Part shown: piece after piece, positions 43,167-51,704 of the stretch
Numbering within the stretch: position 1 is the first letter of the stretch
Layout: every line of letters starts with the position of its first letter
From: Holtiella tumoricola
GTDB taxonomy: Bacteria; Bacillota; Clostridia; Lachnospirales; Cellulosilyticaceae
Length of the DNA stretch: 64,000 bases
NCBI RefSeq assembly: GCF_027857615.1
Contig: NZ_JAQIFT010000062.1
Location: forward strand, 107,623 to 171,622
Direction: 5' to 3'
Notes under the pieces: model-generated
The model's input: only the letters and a program-made list of their open reading frames with translations
The model's database searches: none
Told to the model about the DNA's origin: nothing
Translations under genes and position numbers: made by a program

Positions 43167-43208
43167 CTCTTAAACTTTCTTTAGAACTTCCTTAAGATTC
43201 TCTTAAGA
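43167..43208 (-). promoter_or_regulatory. Repeat-type operator upstream of GDPD gene (site 1)
   Basis: Read on the minus strand: TCTTAAG, TCTTAAG, TCTAAAG and TTTAAGA with 11-12 base spacing, 81 bp before the start codon. 38 of 41 bases match site 2 at 48618-48658. The spacing equals about one DNA turn, as expected for OmpR/PhoB-type regulators. Confidence 0.65.
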
Positions 43209-43233
43209 ATTTAAAATAAGATAAAAAATAGGA

Positions 43234-43263
43234 TGTCATCAAACCCATCTTGATTTGATGACA
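43234..43263 (-). terminator. Terminator of the LCP gene
   Basis: TGTCATCAAA / TTTGATGACA stem, 10-base loop, followed by TATTTTTTAT on the minus strand. Confidence 0.8.
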
Positions 43264-43270
43264 CCCTTTA

Positions 43271-44218
43271 CTATTCGTTTAAAAATTCATGAAGTTGTTC
43301 TCTACCTGATTCTTCATCCCACTGTAAGACCCAACCTTTGCCTGGCAATATACCGCCTTGCCCTTGGTCTGGATCTGGGAATTCCATTTGTCTTACATCA
43401 TTTGTTCCGATTTGAAGGGCTGTAAAGCCTAGCTTCACAAGTTCAAATGGGTTCATATTGGTTGTAATATAAGGTAGTACTTGTTTGAAGAGTTTAGAGT
43501 ACATATTAAATGGCATACGAATGACCTTATTAAAGACTTCTTCTACCACTAAACGTTGTCTTTCTTCTCTTGCATAGATAGAATCACTTTTTCTCATTCT
43601 CACATAAGCAAGTGTCTGATAACCATTGAGCATATAAGTCCCCGCTTCATCAATACTTTCAAAATCTTCCCCATCTGCATTATAGAACTTACGATAGTTT
43701 TCATTAGATACTCGGTTAAATTCACTAAGCTCCCAATCTTCTAAGGTCGCCTCTACACCACCTAGCATATCTACAAGTTCAATAAAGGATGCAAAGTCAA
43801 TAACCACATAGCGACTTACATCTACTTGGAAGTTCTTCCTAACTGTTTCTATGAGAAGTTCTGGACCTCCGTAGGCATAGGCATGAGTTAGCTTTTCATA
43901 GCCATACTCTGGTATATTTACGTAAGTATCTCTTGCAAAAGAAGTTAACTTCACATTATCATGCTCGCTATCTAATGTTAATAACATCATCGCATCTGAT
44001 CTAGTAGCAGCTTCTGTGTTGGTACTATCTACTCCCACTAATAAAATATGATTAATACCTGGTAGCGTTGGATAAGAAACAGGTGTCTGCGGAGTAATTA
44101 CGCCACCATTATCCACTTGTAAATCATTTAATAAATTATAAAAATACACGCCAACGATAATGATTAAAGCCAATAAGATGACTACAATCGTCCAAATTAT
44201 TTTTGTAGACTTGCGCAT
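43271..44218 (-). CDS. LytR-CpsA-Psr family envelope polymer transferase
   Basis: A 315-aa protein with an N-terminal anchor (about 8-29) and an LCP domain: HILLVGVDSTNTEAATRSDAMMLL with the conserved Asp-Asp-Arg pattern, SFARDTYVNIP, and KLTHAYAYGGPELLIETV. LCP enzymes attach teichoic acids or polysaccharides to peptidoglycan. It follows the response regulator gene by 95 bp, in the same orientation, and may or may not be in the same transcript. Context with a glycosyltransferase and GDPD fits envelope polymer work. Confidence 0.9.
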   Translation of the reverse strand: MRKSTKIIWTIVVILLALIIIVGVYFYNLLNDLQVDNGGVITPQTPVSYPTLPGINHILLVGVDSTNTEAATRSDAMMLLTLDSEHDNVKLTSFARDTYVNIPEYGYEKLTHAYAYGGPELLIETVRKNFQVDVSRYVVIDFASFIELVDMLGGVEATLEDWELSEFNRVSNENYRKFYNADGEDFESIDEAGTYMLNGYQTLAYVRMRKSDSIYAREERQRLVVEEVFNKVIRMPFNMYSKLFKQVLPYITTNMNPFELVKLGFTALQIGTNDVRQMEFPDPDQGQGGILPGKGWVLQWDEESGREQLHEFLNE

Positions 44219-44313
44219 ACTTCACCTCAATTAGTACATTTTGAAGTTAGTATGTCCTTTATACACTTTCTCTATTAAAATTTTTATATGATATGATAAA
44301 TTAAATATACTAT

Positions 44314-45015
44314 CTATTTATCTATTTTATAGCCTACTCCCCACACCACCTTTAGATATCTAGGCTCCTTAGGGTTTGTTTCAATCTTTCTTCTAATATT
44401 TCTAACATGTACCATAATGGTTTCTGTATTCACTGCAAGCTCATTCCATACATTTTCATAAATTTCTTCAGCAGAGAAAACGCGCCCTGGTTGACTCATA
44501 AGTAAAGCGAGGATATTAAATTCTCTTGGGGTTAATTTAATTATTTTGCCATCTAAAGTAGCTTCTTTCGTATCTTGGTTAAGCTCTAACCCTCCGCAAC
44601 TTAGTATATTTCCACTTACTTCTTCTTTATTGACCATCTGGAGATACCTCTCATATCGTCTCACATGAGAATTGACACGAGCGAGTAACTCTAGTATTTG
44701 GAACGGTTTGGTCATATAATCATCTGCACCAATATTAAGTCCCATAATCTTATCCATGTCCTCACTTTTGGCTGATAACATAATGACAGGGAAGTGATAC
44801 CTCTCTCTTAACTTCATCACAAAAGTAATACCATCCATTATAGGCATCATTACATCTACAATGGCAACATGTATCTCTTCTTTTTCCAATACTTTTAGAC
44901 CTTCTACACCATTTTCCGCAAGCAATACCCTATAGTTTTGATTGATTAAAAAAGTTTGTATAGCAAGTGCAATCTCCTTCTCATCCTCTACAACTAAGAT
45001 ATTTTTTGAACTCAT
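44314..45015 (-). CDS. OmpR-family response regulator
   Basis: A 233-aa regulator: receiver domain 1-120 with phosphoacceptor D54 (VDVMMP) and DNA-binding winged helix from about 135 (LTPREFNILALLMSQPGRVFSAEEIYENVWN in parts). It starts 1 bp after the end of the kinase gene with its ribosome site inside the kinase end, so the two are translated together. It is the natural candidate for binding the TCTTAAG repeat elements at 43167-43208 and 48618-48658. Confidence 0.92.
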   Translation of the reverse strand: MSSKNILVVEDEKEIALAIQTFLINQNYRVLLAENGVEGLKVLEKEEIHVAIVDVMMPIMDGITFVMKLRERYHFPVIMLSAKSEDMDKIMGLNIGADDYMTKPFQILELLARVNSHVRRYERYLQMVNKEEVSGNILSCGGLELNQDTKEATLDGKIIKLTPREFNILALLMSQPGRVFSAEEIYENVWNELAVNTETIMVHVRNIRRKIETNPKEPRYLKVVWGVGYKIDK

Positions 45016-45016
45016 A

Positions 45017-47140
45017 TTAGCATGTCCCTCCTATATCTTTTTTAAATCGTATAATAACCTTAAACAAATCTCCATCTAACTCAATCTTCAAACTACCATT
45101 TTGAAGTTCTACAAAGCTTTTAGCAATAGCCAGCCCTAAACCAGACCCTTCAGTATGTCTAGAACGATCACCTCTTACAAAGCGCTCAGTAATCTCGTCT
45201 TGATCAAAATCTAATTCTTCTTTAGCTGTATTCTTTAAGACAATCACAACTTCATCACCTTCACTTGTTACTTCAATATAAGCTCTAGAATTTGGCATGG
45301 CGTATTTAGTAATATTATTAATAAGGTTATCAAATACTCTAAAGGTTCTTGTACTATCTAGTACGAGATATACTTTATCTTCTTCAAACCTTGTCCTAAA
45401 TTGGACTCTCGCTGCTTGTATATTGTCATCTAACTCAAATAAGGTTTGCTTAATTAATGCAATAAGATCTACACGTTCTGGTGTCAGTATGATATTGCCA
45501 CTATTAGCCTTACTCATTTCAAATAAATCTTCAATAAGTGTCTGTAAGCGTATAGACTTTCTCTCTAAAATATCTATATACTGCTCTCTTACCTCTTTTG
45601 AAAGATCCTCTTGTTTCAATAAACTTACATAGGAAACAATAGATGTTAAAGGCGTTTTAAGATCATGCGATACGTTGGTAATTAACTCTGTTTTCAGCTT
45701 CTGACTACGTATTTCTTCTTCTACAGATTGCTTAAAACCTATTTGTATTTGCTCTACACGTTGCTTAATCGGTTCAAAAATACCTAGTTCTTCTTCTAAT
45801 ATCTTTGTATCTAGATCACCTTGTGCTAAATCTGTAGTGGTATTGAGTAACTTTTGATAATAATATTTAATCTGTTGTAAAGCCTTTTCAATAACCCAAT
45901 AAACACCCAGAACATAAATCAAAATACCAATGATTCCAAATAACCATAGACAACATAATCCACTTAAAACAAAAAGGCTTATAAGCATAAATCTTTTCAA
46001 AGATTTTTCTTCTAAATCTTCAAAATGAGTATGACTTAATTGTTCTACCCTATCCATTAGCTTTCTTATTAATACGATATAGCCTCTTCCTACTAATGTA
46101 TGTTGTACCAAATAATTCTTTACTCCTTCTTGGTGCATGCTCTTAATTCCCCAAACAAATACAACAATTGTCCCAAAGTAAATAAGCCAAGATATTAGAT
46201 TTATTAACTTCACTATAATAGGAGAAAAAGCAATATTACCAATAAAAATGCCGTAAAAATATACGATATGATCTGCTTTATAGCTTCTAATCATCTCTCC
46301 AGCATAGCTAAATTGGACAGAAATAATAAAGCCTCCTAAAAAAATTAATAGCTCCAACGGTACTCTATAAATCCATTGGAACACTGTAACTTCTTTAATC
46401 ACTCTATAAGGAATTAAAAGAGCAACAATAATTAAGCATAATGTAAGAGCATACATTATTTGTACAGCCATATCCATATATTCTGTTCTTAGTGCTGAAT
46501 CTATCTCCCATACCAAACTATCCCCATTGCCATTAATCTTAGATATCCCATAAAAGTAGGTCATATTTTTAACTTGATGTAGACCCTTTTGGCTCAGCGA
46601 ATCTTTAACTCCTTGTTCTAAATTTAAGATATTAAATTTTAATCCACTCTCTGCCCCTGTGGAGTCTAATAGAATATTTATTTCTCCATTTTCATTGTAC
46701 TGGAACGCTATAAAAAATTCATATTGGTTATCTAGCTGAGCAGGTGTTGGTGGAACTTGTTCAAGTTTACTTTCAATATAAGGTATATTACTTCTTATAT
46801 TTTGTGTCTCATTATCTATAGCCACATATTCTATACTTAAATACCCTTTCATTAAGTTCTCTGACCATATAGTAGACAAAGAACGATCTTCTGAGGTATT
46901 ACCTAATACTTCTGTATCATATTTATCAATAAGTTCTTCTTTCTGCATCTTACTATATAAACTATAATTAGACTGTATCAATAGCTGTGGCAAGTCTCCT
47001 CCGGCCAAGATTCTATCTTTATATGCCTCTGCATTTTCTGTAATACTCGGATAAGATAGCATCATAAAAAAAGAGAGTAGTAAAATACCCATAAGCGTTA
47101 TAACGCTAAATCTCCATTTATATTTTGTTAGGTGTTTCAA
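45017..47140 (-). CDS. Multi-span membrane sensor histidine kinase
   Basis: A 707-aa kinase. One membrane segment at about 14-30, an extracellular part of about 190 residues, then four segments between 225 and 330 and two at about 383-415, a HAMP-like linker, HisKA with H492 in NVSHDLKTPLTS, and HATPase with NLINNITKYA and GSGLGLAIAKS. The start is TTG at 47140 behind AAGGAGATG. Second gene of the operon glycosyltransferase, kinase, regulator. The signal is unknown, perhaps envelope state. Confidence 0.9.
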   Translation of the reverse strand: MKHLTKYKWRFSVITLMGILLLSFFMMLSYPSITENAEAYKDRILAGGDLPQLLIQSNYSLYSKMQKEELIDKYDTEVLGNTSEDRSLSTIWSENLMKGYLSIEYVAIDNETQNIRSNIPYIESKLEQVPPTPAQLDNQYEFFIAFQYNENGEINILLDSTGAESGLKFNILNLEQGVKDSLSQKGLHQVKNMTYFYGISKINGNGDSLVWEIDSALRTEYMDMAVQIMYALTLCLIIVALLIPYRVIKEVTVFQWIYRVPLELLIFLGGFIISVQFSYAGEMIRSYKADHIVYFYGIFIGNIAFSPIIVKLINLISWLIYFGTIVVFVWGIKSMHQEGVKNYLVQHTLVGRGYIVLIRKLMDRVEQLSHTHFEDLEEKSLKRFMLISLFVLSGLCCLWLFGIIGILIYVLGVYWVIEKALQQIKYYYQKLLNTTTDLAQGDLDTKILEEELGIFEPIKQRVEQIQIGFKQSVEEEIRSQKLKTELITNVSHDLKTPLTSIVSYVSLLKQEDLSKEVREQYIDILERKSIRLQTLIEDLFEMSKANSGNIILTPERVDLIALIKQTLFELDDNIQAARVQFRTRFEEDKVYLVLDSTRTFRVFDNLINNITKYAMPNSRAYIEVTSEGDEVVIVLKNTAKEELDFDQDEITERFVRGDRSRHTEGSGLGLAIAKSFVELQNGSLKIELDGDLFKVIIRFKKDIGGTC

Positions 47141-47178
47141 GACTTTACATCTCCTTTTCTATGCCATTACTATTTGAT

Positions 47179-48447
47179 TTATATTTGATAAAGCTTATAA
47201 CCTTCTCCTTCTTTAAATCTCATGTACAAGCTTCCATGATCATAGATTGCCTGCTGATAATATCCTACTGCACGTTCTGCCACTTTTGCTGTGGAATATG
47301 CTTGAGCCGTATCATATGCCCCTATTTTTAATGCTTCAAATTGATCTGAATCACTAATAATAGTAAGGATTCTATCTACCCATTCTTCTATATTGTCTCC
47401 TGTCATATATCCATTCATACCATTTACTACAACCTCGACTACACCACTGGCTTGAATCGCTACTACAGGATTTTTAGCTGCCATAGCTTCTAATAATACA
47501 ATACCCTGTGTCTCCGACTTCGATGCAAATAAAAACAAGTCACATGCACTATAATAATTTTTGATTACTTCATTTGGAATACTATTTAGAAAGACTACAT
47601 TTGTTTCTAGACCTAAAGCTTTCACCATTTGCTGAAGTCTTTCTTTTAGAGCCCCTTCTCCTATAATAAGTAGTCTAAAAACATCCCCTATTTTTTGTTT
47701 CAGCTTTTCTAGGCCTTCTATAATAAATTCAATATTTTTTTCCTTATCAAGTCTAGATACTGTACAAAAAAGATATTTTTTCTCACCTATATAGTGCTGT
47801 CTAATCTCATGAGACTTTTGCACATCTTCCTCAAAAAATTGCTCGTTTAGTCCTGTTGGTAAAATTTCTACGCTTGCTTTAATGCCTTCTTTTAATAATA
47901 AATCTTTCATCAAAGCAGTAGGTGCAAAAACCATATCACATTGATTAGTATATTGGTTAATAACCTTTGGAACGACCTTCTCTCTCATCACCTTTAAGAT
48001 GCCACTCGCAATATGCTTAGCGAATAATGTATCCTCTTGTTTACTCATCTCATCTAGTTTATCAAATCCTTTAATATGATGAATATATTGCTCATATCTC
48101 GTATGGTATGTATAAACCACTGGCACATTATATTTCTTACCAAGATATCGCCCCATCCATCCTATAAAATTAGGATGATGTACATGAATCACATCAATAT
48201 CTAATGCTTTAAACTTTCGCTCTACTTCTAGATCGAATATATAAGGTACAACCGCCCCACTATCTAATGTCTTTTTACAAGAACGATATCTGATGACGCC
48301 TTCTTCTTCTACTTGATTTTTATACGTGGGTGCAAATACATATACTTCATGTCCCTGCTCTCTTAGGCTATTACTTAACCTTTCAACTGAAATAGGTACT
48401 CCTGCTATAAATGGTTTATAGTTATTGGTTAACATTGCTATTCTCAT
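47179..48447 (-). CDS. GT4 family glycosyltransferase (glycolipid type)
   Basis: A 422-aa GT-B fold enzyme. The start IAMLTNNYKPFIAGVPISVERL, the HVHHPNFIGWMGRYLGKKYNVPVVYTYHTRYEQYIHH stretch (in parts) and the EX7E motif in SETQGIVLLEAM fit GT4 enzymes that add glucose to diacylglycerol. Such glycolipids are membrane anchors for lipoteichoic acid. The start follows AGGGAGGGG. First gene of the operon with the kinase and regulator, and preceded by the repeat-type operator. Product identity is an inference. Confidence 0.85.
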   Translation of the reverse strand: MRIAMLTNNYKPFIAGVPISVERLSNSLREQGHEVYVFAPTYKNQVEEEGVIRYRSCKKTLDSGAVVPYIFDLEVERKFKALDIDVIHVHHPNFIGWMGRYLGKKYNVPVVYTYHTRYEQYIHHIKGFDKLDEMSKQEDTLFAKHIASGILKVMREKVVPKVINQYTNQCDMVFAPTALMKDLLLKEGIKASVEILPTGLNEQFFEEDVQKSHEIRQHYIGEKKYLFCTVSRLDKEKNIEFIIEGLEKLKQKIGDVFRLLIIGEGALKERLQQMVKALGLETNVVFLNSIPNEVIKNYYSACDLFLFASKSETQGIVLLEAMAAKNPVVAIQASGVVEVVVNGMNGYMTGDNIEEWVDRILTIISDSDQFEALKIGAYDTAQAYSTAKVAERAVGYYQQAIYDHGSLYMRFKEGEGYKLYQI

Positions 48448-48617
48448 CTTCTCTTCCCCTCCCTAAATAAATATATTTTAAAAACTTCTTCTCCTAGAAA
48501 ATATCCAACAGAAATCAGTACCCCATTCCATACCCCTTATCTCCTCATTTGATTTCAATTTGTATCTGTTACTCTTTTTATTCTAATAAATAAAAATTAA
48601 AATCAAGCATACCTCTG

Positions 48618-48658
48618 TCTTAAACTTTCATTAGAACTTTCTTAAGATTTTCTTAAGA
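48618..48658 (-). promoter_or_regulatory. Repeat-type operator upstream of glycosyltransferase operon (site 2)
   Basis: Minus strand: TCTTAAG, TCTTAAG, TCTAATG, TTTAAGA with 11-12 base spacing. It is 171 bp upstream of the glycosyltransferase start and 38/41 identical to site 1. Together they suggest control by the regulator encoded downstream. Within 48448-48744 there is no further gene I accept. Confidence 0.65.
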
Positions 48659-48686
48659 GATAGGTTTTTCTAGTTTTAAAATATAA

Positions 48687-48736
48687 AAAGGGTCCTATAT
48701 AACTAGATTAAAATCTCTAGTTATATAGGACCCTTT
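48687..48736 (-). terminator. Terminator of nadE
   Basis: A stem of about 23 bp (AAAAGGGTCCTATATAACTAG and complement) with T run on both sides. Confidence 0.9.
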
Positions 48737-48744
48737 TCATAGAG

Positions 48745-49497
48745 TTAATTCGTATCAAAATGAGGCATTGGTTGTAGCTTGTGTAGATTCTTTGCATGCA
48801 TCTCATCAATTTTTGCTTTAATAGATGTATCTTCGCATCTACCTTCTCTGATGTACTCATCTAAAGTTTCATAGCTAAAACCTAGATTTTCCTCATCTGT
48901 CTTACCACATAAACCATCAATAGGTGTCTTCTCTACAAATTTACTTGGTAAACCTAATACTCTCCCAACTGCTCTTACTTCTGTTACTGTAAGTTGTGAC
49001 AAAGGAGAGAAGTCACCTGCTCCATCACCAAACTTAGTTGCATAACCTACCCAGTCTTCTGATAAGTTACAAGTATTGGCTACACGCCCATTACACATAC
49101 CTGCTACACCATATAAAGTCGTCATACGAAGTCTAGCTGGTGTATTGATACGTGTTACATCTGAAATACTCTCACGACCTAACGCCTTTGCAGCTTCTCC
49201 TAGTACATCAAACATAGCTGTTGCAGTAGTGCCTATATTAATGACAACATGAGGAATATCAAGAGTTTTACAAAGGTCATAGCTATAGTCAATATCTGCT
49301 TGCTCTCCACTTGGCATCAATACACCAAGCACTCTATCTTTACCTAAGGCCTTTGCACAAGCTGCTGCTACAACAGAACTATCTTTACCACCACTAATAC
49401 CAACAACTGCTGTACATCCTGCACCATTTTTTTCAAAGTAATCTTTAATCCATTCTACTAATTCTTCTGTTACTTTTTCTGCATCAAATTTATACAT
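48745..49497 (-). CDS. nadE: NAD(+) synthase
   Basis: A 250-aa ATP-dependent synthase that amidates deamido-NAD. The PP-loop SGGKDS is at 35-40; CNLSEDWVGYATKFGDGAGDFSPL and PTDEEN-like GKTDEENLGFSYETLDEYI match NadE. There is no glutaminase domain, so it uses ammonia. The gene for a nicotinamidase-like protein lies 112 bp upstream on the same strand, placing NAD salvage steps side by side. Confidence 0.92.
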   Translation of the reverse strand: MYKFDAEKVTEELVEWIKDYFEKNGAGCTAVVGISGGKDSSVVAAACAKALGKDRVLGVLMPSGEQADIDYSYDLCKTLDIPHVVINIGTTATAMFDVLGEAAKALGRESISDVTRINTPARLRMTTLYGVAGMCNGRVANTCNLSEDWVGYATKFGDGAGDFSPLSQLTVTEVRAVGRVLGLPSKFVEKTPIDGLCGKTDEENLGFSYETLDEYIREGRCEDTSIKAKIDEMHAKNLHKLQPMPHFDTN

Positions 49498-49608
49498 ATC
49501 TCTTTCCTCCTCTTCGTACTCTTCATTATTATAGCCTTAATTATAACTTTTATTATTGTAAATTTCTTACCTAAGTATATCTTTCCTCTTGAGAAGTCTA
49601 TTCCTCTT

Positions 49609-50160
49609 TTAAACAATCTGGATTTGACACATTTTCATGGCTTCTAAGGCATTTTCATGTGTGGCAGGCGTTACCCCTGCGCATCCTGCTGAATCTACTT
49701 TGATTACTGCTTCTGGCATATAAGTCTTTAGCAAGATTGCATTGGAAAGCACACAGATATCTGTGCATAAACCAACAAGCTCTATTTCTACCTTGCTCTG
49801 GTCTTCTATACTCTCTCTTAAGGTTTTAGCCAATTCTTCTCCTCCAAAAATGCCCTTCTCAAAAATACAGGTACCTTCTTGTTTACTTACTATAGTCTGA
49901 GCTAATCGCTCTACATCAGGTTGTAGCGCCCAGCCTTTAGTACCTTTTATACAATGGGCTACAGGTAAGTTCTTACCTTCTTGGGTACTAAGATAATCTT
50001 CTGTATGCGTATCTTTAGTAAAGTAAATAGGATTGCCATGTGTCTGATATTCTTTAATTTTTTTTACTACATGAGGCACAATCTGCACTGCTTCCTCCGT
50101 GCCTAATGTACCGTCAATAAAATCATTTTGCATATCTACAACAACCAGTATTTTTTTCAC
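49609..50160 (-). CDS. pncA: Nicotinamidase-like cysteine hydrolase
   Basis: A 183-aa isochorismatase-fold hydrolase that by context converts nicotinamide to nicotinate. The triad is D9 (VVDMQNDF), K102 (FEKGIFG) and C136 (CTDICVLSNA), and DTHTEDY may hold the metal site. Next to nadE, which supports the NAD salvage role; isochorismatase or other amidase activity is possible. Start ATG 50160. Confidence 0.82.
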   Translation of the reverse strand: MKKILVVVDMQNDFIDGTLGTEEAVQIVPHVVKKIKEYQTHGNPIYFTKDTHTEDYLSTQEGKNLPVAHCIKGTKGWALQPDVERLAQTIVSKQEGTCIFEKGIFGGEELAKTLRESIEDQSKVEIELVGLCTDICVLSNAILLKTYMPEAVIKVDSAGCAGVTPATHENALEAMKMCQIQIV

Positions 50161-50260
50161 CCTTACACCTCTTCTATTATCATTTTAATACTCTCATTAT
50201 ATAAATACATTTTGAGCCTGTAAATGCAAACCAAATGCTTTACACATTTATGTTTTTTTA

Positions 50261-50914
50261 TTATTTGGCAAAGTAAAATACTATGCCATCTTCTTTAACT
50301 GCAAGAATATAAGTATCATCTTGTAAAAAAATAACTTTCTCTGGAGAACTAATAAGCTCCTCTTTTGCTTTTTTAAATTCCTTATTTAGGGGCTTATCTG
50401 TTTTACTTAAGTCTTTTACAGTTGCCACCCGACATTGATTGATGAGTGATTCTACTCCACCTTGAGATGTATGGAATACTCCATTTACATTATTGCTATC
50501 AATATTATAAATAATCGAAATATCCTTTGAATCCTGTGGGATTTCTTCTGGTACCCATCCTCTTTCTATATGCCCTTTTGCTTCCTCATAGCTTCCCATT
50601 TTCACTACAAAAGTATCATATTTACCACCAAGGATTGATACTGCCATCCAGGTCATTCCTATAAACATAATAGCTATAAATGATATGATGGTCTTTCTTA
50701 TTTTCTTTATTCTCTTTGCATAAGCTAACGTTTTATCTTGAATTATTAAGTCAGTACTTTTCATATCTGGCTCATTCCTAATACTCTTATAAAAATGGCT
50801 ACACTCTGTACACTCATCTAAATGCTGCTCCACTATTTTCCTGCTCTTATCACTCAATGCATCATCTATATAGATTGGCATAATGTCTTTTATAAGTTCA
50901 CAATCATATTTCAT
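50261..50914 (-). CDS. Zinc-finger anti-sigma factor
   Basis: A 217-aa protein with an N-terminal zf-HC2 domain, HLDECTECSHFYKSI, one membrane segment at about 73-92 (IISFIAIMFIGMTWMAVSIL) and an extracytoplasmic domain of about 120 residues. It overlaps the end of the sigma gene by 11 bp. Of the three anti-sigma factors in this window, only this one has the HxxxCxxC motif. Confidence 0.88.
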   Translation of the reverse strand: MKYDCELIKDIMPIYIDDALSDKSRKIVEQHLDECTECSHFYKSIRNEPDMKSTDLIIQDKTLAYAKRIKKIRKTIISFIAIMFIGMTWMAVSILGGKYDTFVVKMGSYEEAKGHIERGWVPEEIPQDSKDISIIYNIDSNNVNGVFHTSQGGVESLINQCRVATVKDLSKTDKPLNKEFKKAKEELISSPEKVIFLQDDTYILAVKEDGIVFYFAK

Positions 50915-51413
50915 AGTTATAACTCTCCCTTAATTGTTTTTGTAATTGTTGTTTGGCTCTAAAGAATAATACCTTTGCAGAACTCTCTGAAATTCCTAAG
51001 CTTCTAGATATCTGTGAATACGAAGAGTCTGAATAAATTCTTGCAAGAAATACATCCCGCATATTGCCCTTCATATCAAATACTATATTGAGAGCATTGG
51101 TTAATAGCTGCCTATTGATTAATGTATCTTGTATTGAAACAGTATCTTCTATAACGTCATTTAATATTTCATCAATAGATACGGTAATGTTCTTATTTTT
51201 GCGTAGATACATAAAAAATCTATTTTTTGCTATTCCCATAAGCCAAGTTTTTATATGTCCTTCTCCTTTAAACTTGCTCATTTCAAGATATGCATAATAA
51301 AAGGTTTCTTGTGTTAATTCCTCAGCTAAATCAACATTGTTATTAGATAATTTATATAAAAAGCGAAATATATCTTTATGATACGCTTTATATAAACCTT
51401 CAAAATATTTCAA
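50904..51413 (-). CDS. ECF RNA polymerase sigma factor
   Basis: A 169-aa ECF sigma factor. The start is TTG 51413, seven bases after AAAGGAGG. Region 2 about 10-75 (DLAEELTQETFYYAY), region 4 about 110-160 (YSDSSYSQISRSLGISESSAKVLFFRAKQQL, in parts). Upstream a TGTAAC, about 17 bases and TGCAAC-containing stretch could be the promoter, but this is weak. Coupled with the zinc-finger anti-sigma gene. Confidence 0.92.
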   Translation of the reverse strand: MKYFEGLYKAYHKDIFRFLYKLSNNNVDLAEELTQETFYYAYLEMSKFKGEGHIKTWLMGIAKNRFFMYLRKNKNITVSIDEILNDVIEDTVSIQDTLINRQLLTNALNIVFDMKGNMRDVFLARIYSDSSYSQISRSLGISESSAKVLFFRAKQQLQKQLRESYNYEI

Positions 51414-51598
51414 GATACACCTCCTTTCTCTTGCTTCTATAATATTAGTTGCAGAAAGGTCATAAAAGTTACATTCTTATTTTAATAAATATTTAAAGAC
51501 TATAAATGAATTTAGCATTACGTATATAAATAAATTGATAATTTTATTTGTCAGATCTATACCTTAAAATGTAAATTAACTTCTATAAAAATTAAAAA

Positions 51599-51629
51599 AA
51601 CTAGCTTCTATAGAATACAGAAACTAGTT
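51599..51629 (-). terminator. Terminator of the AgrC/AgrA-like unit
   Basis: AACTAGCTTCT and AGAAACTAGTT pair around a nine-base loop, followed by TTTTTTTAATTTTT on the minus strand. The gene-free stretch 51414-51704 otherwise holds only the sigma gene's promoter region. Confidence 0.75.
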
Positions 51630-51704
51630 TATAGGTGCCTAACTTTCCAAAACATTTTTAACACAGGCTTAACTTCAAATATAAACTTATATACACGCTT
51701 ATCT

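Noticed and set aside
48480..48540. A 17-codon ORF with GAGGAG upstream of the glycosyltransferase gene (minus strand, starts MEWGTDFCWIF)
   Set aside because: Very short, no recognisable property, and no support beyond a ribosome-like site; it could be a leader peptide but I do not list it.
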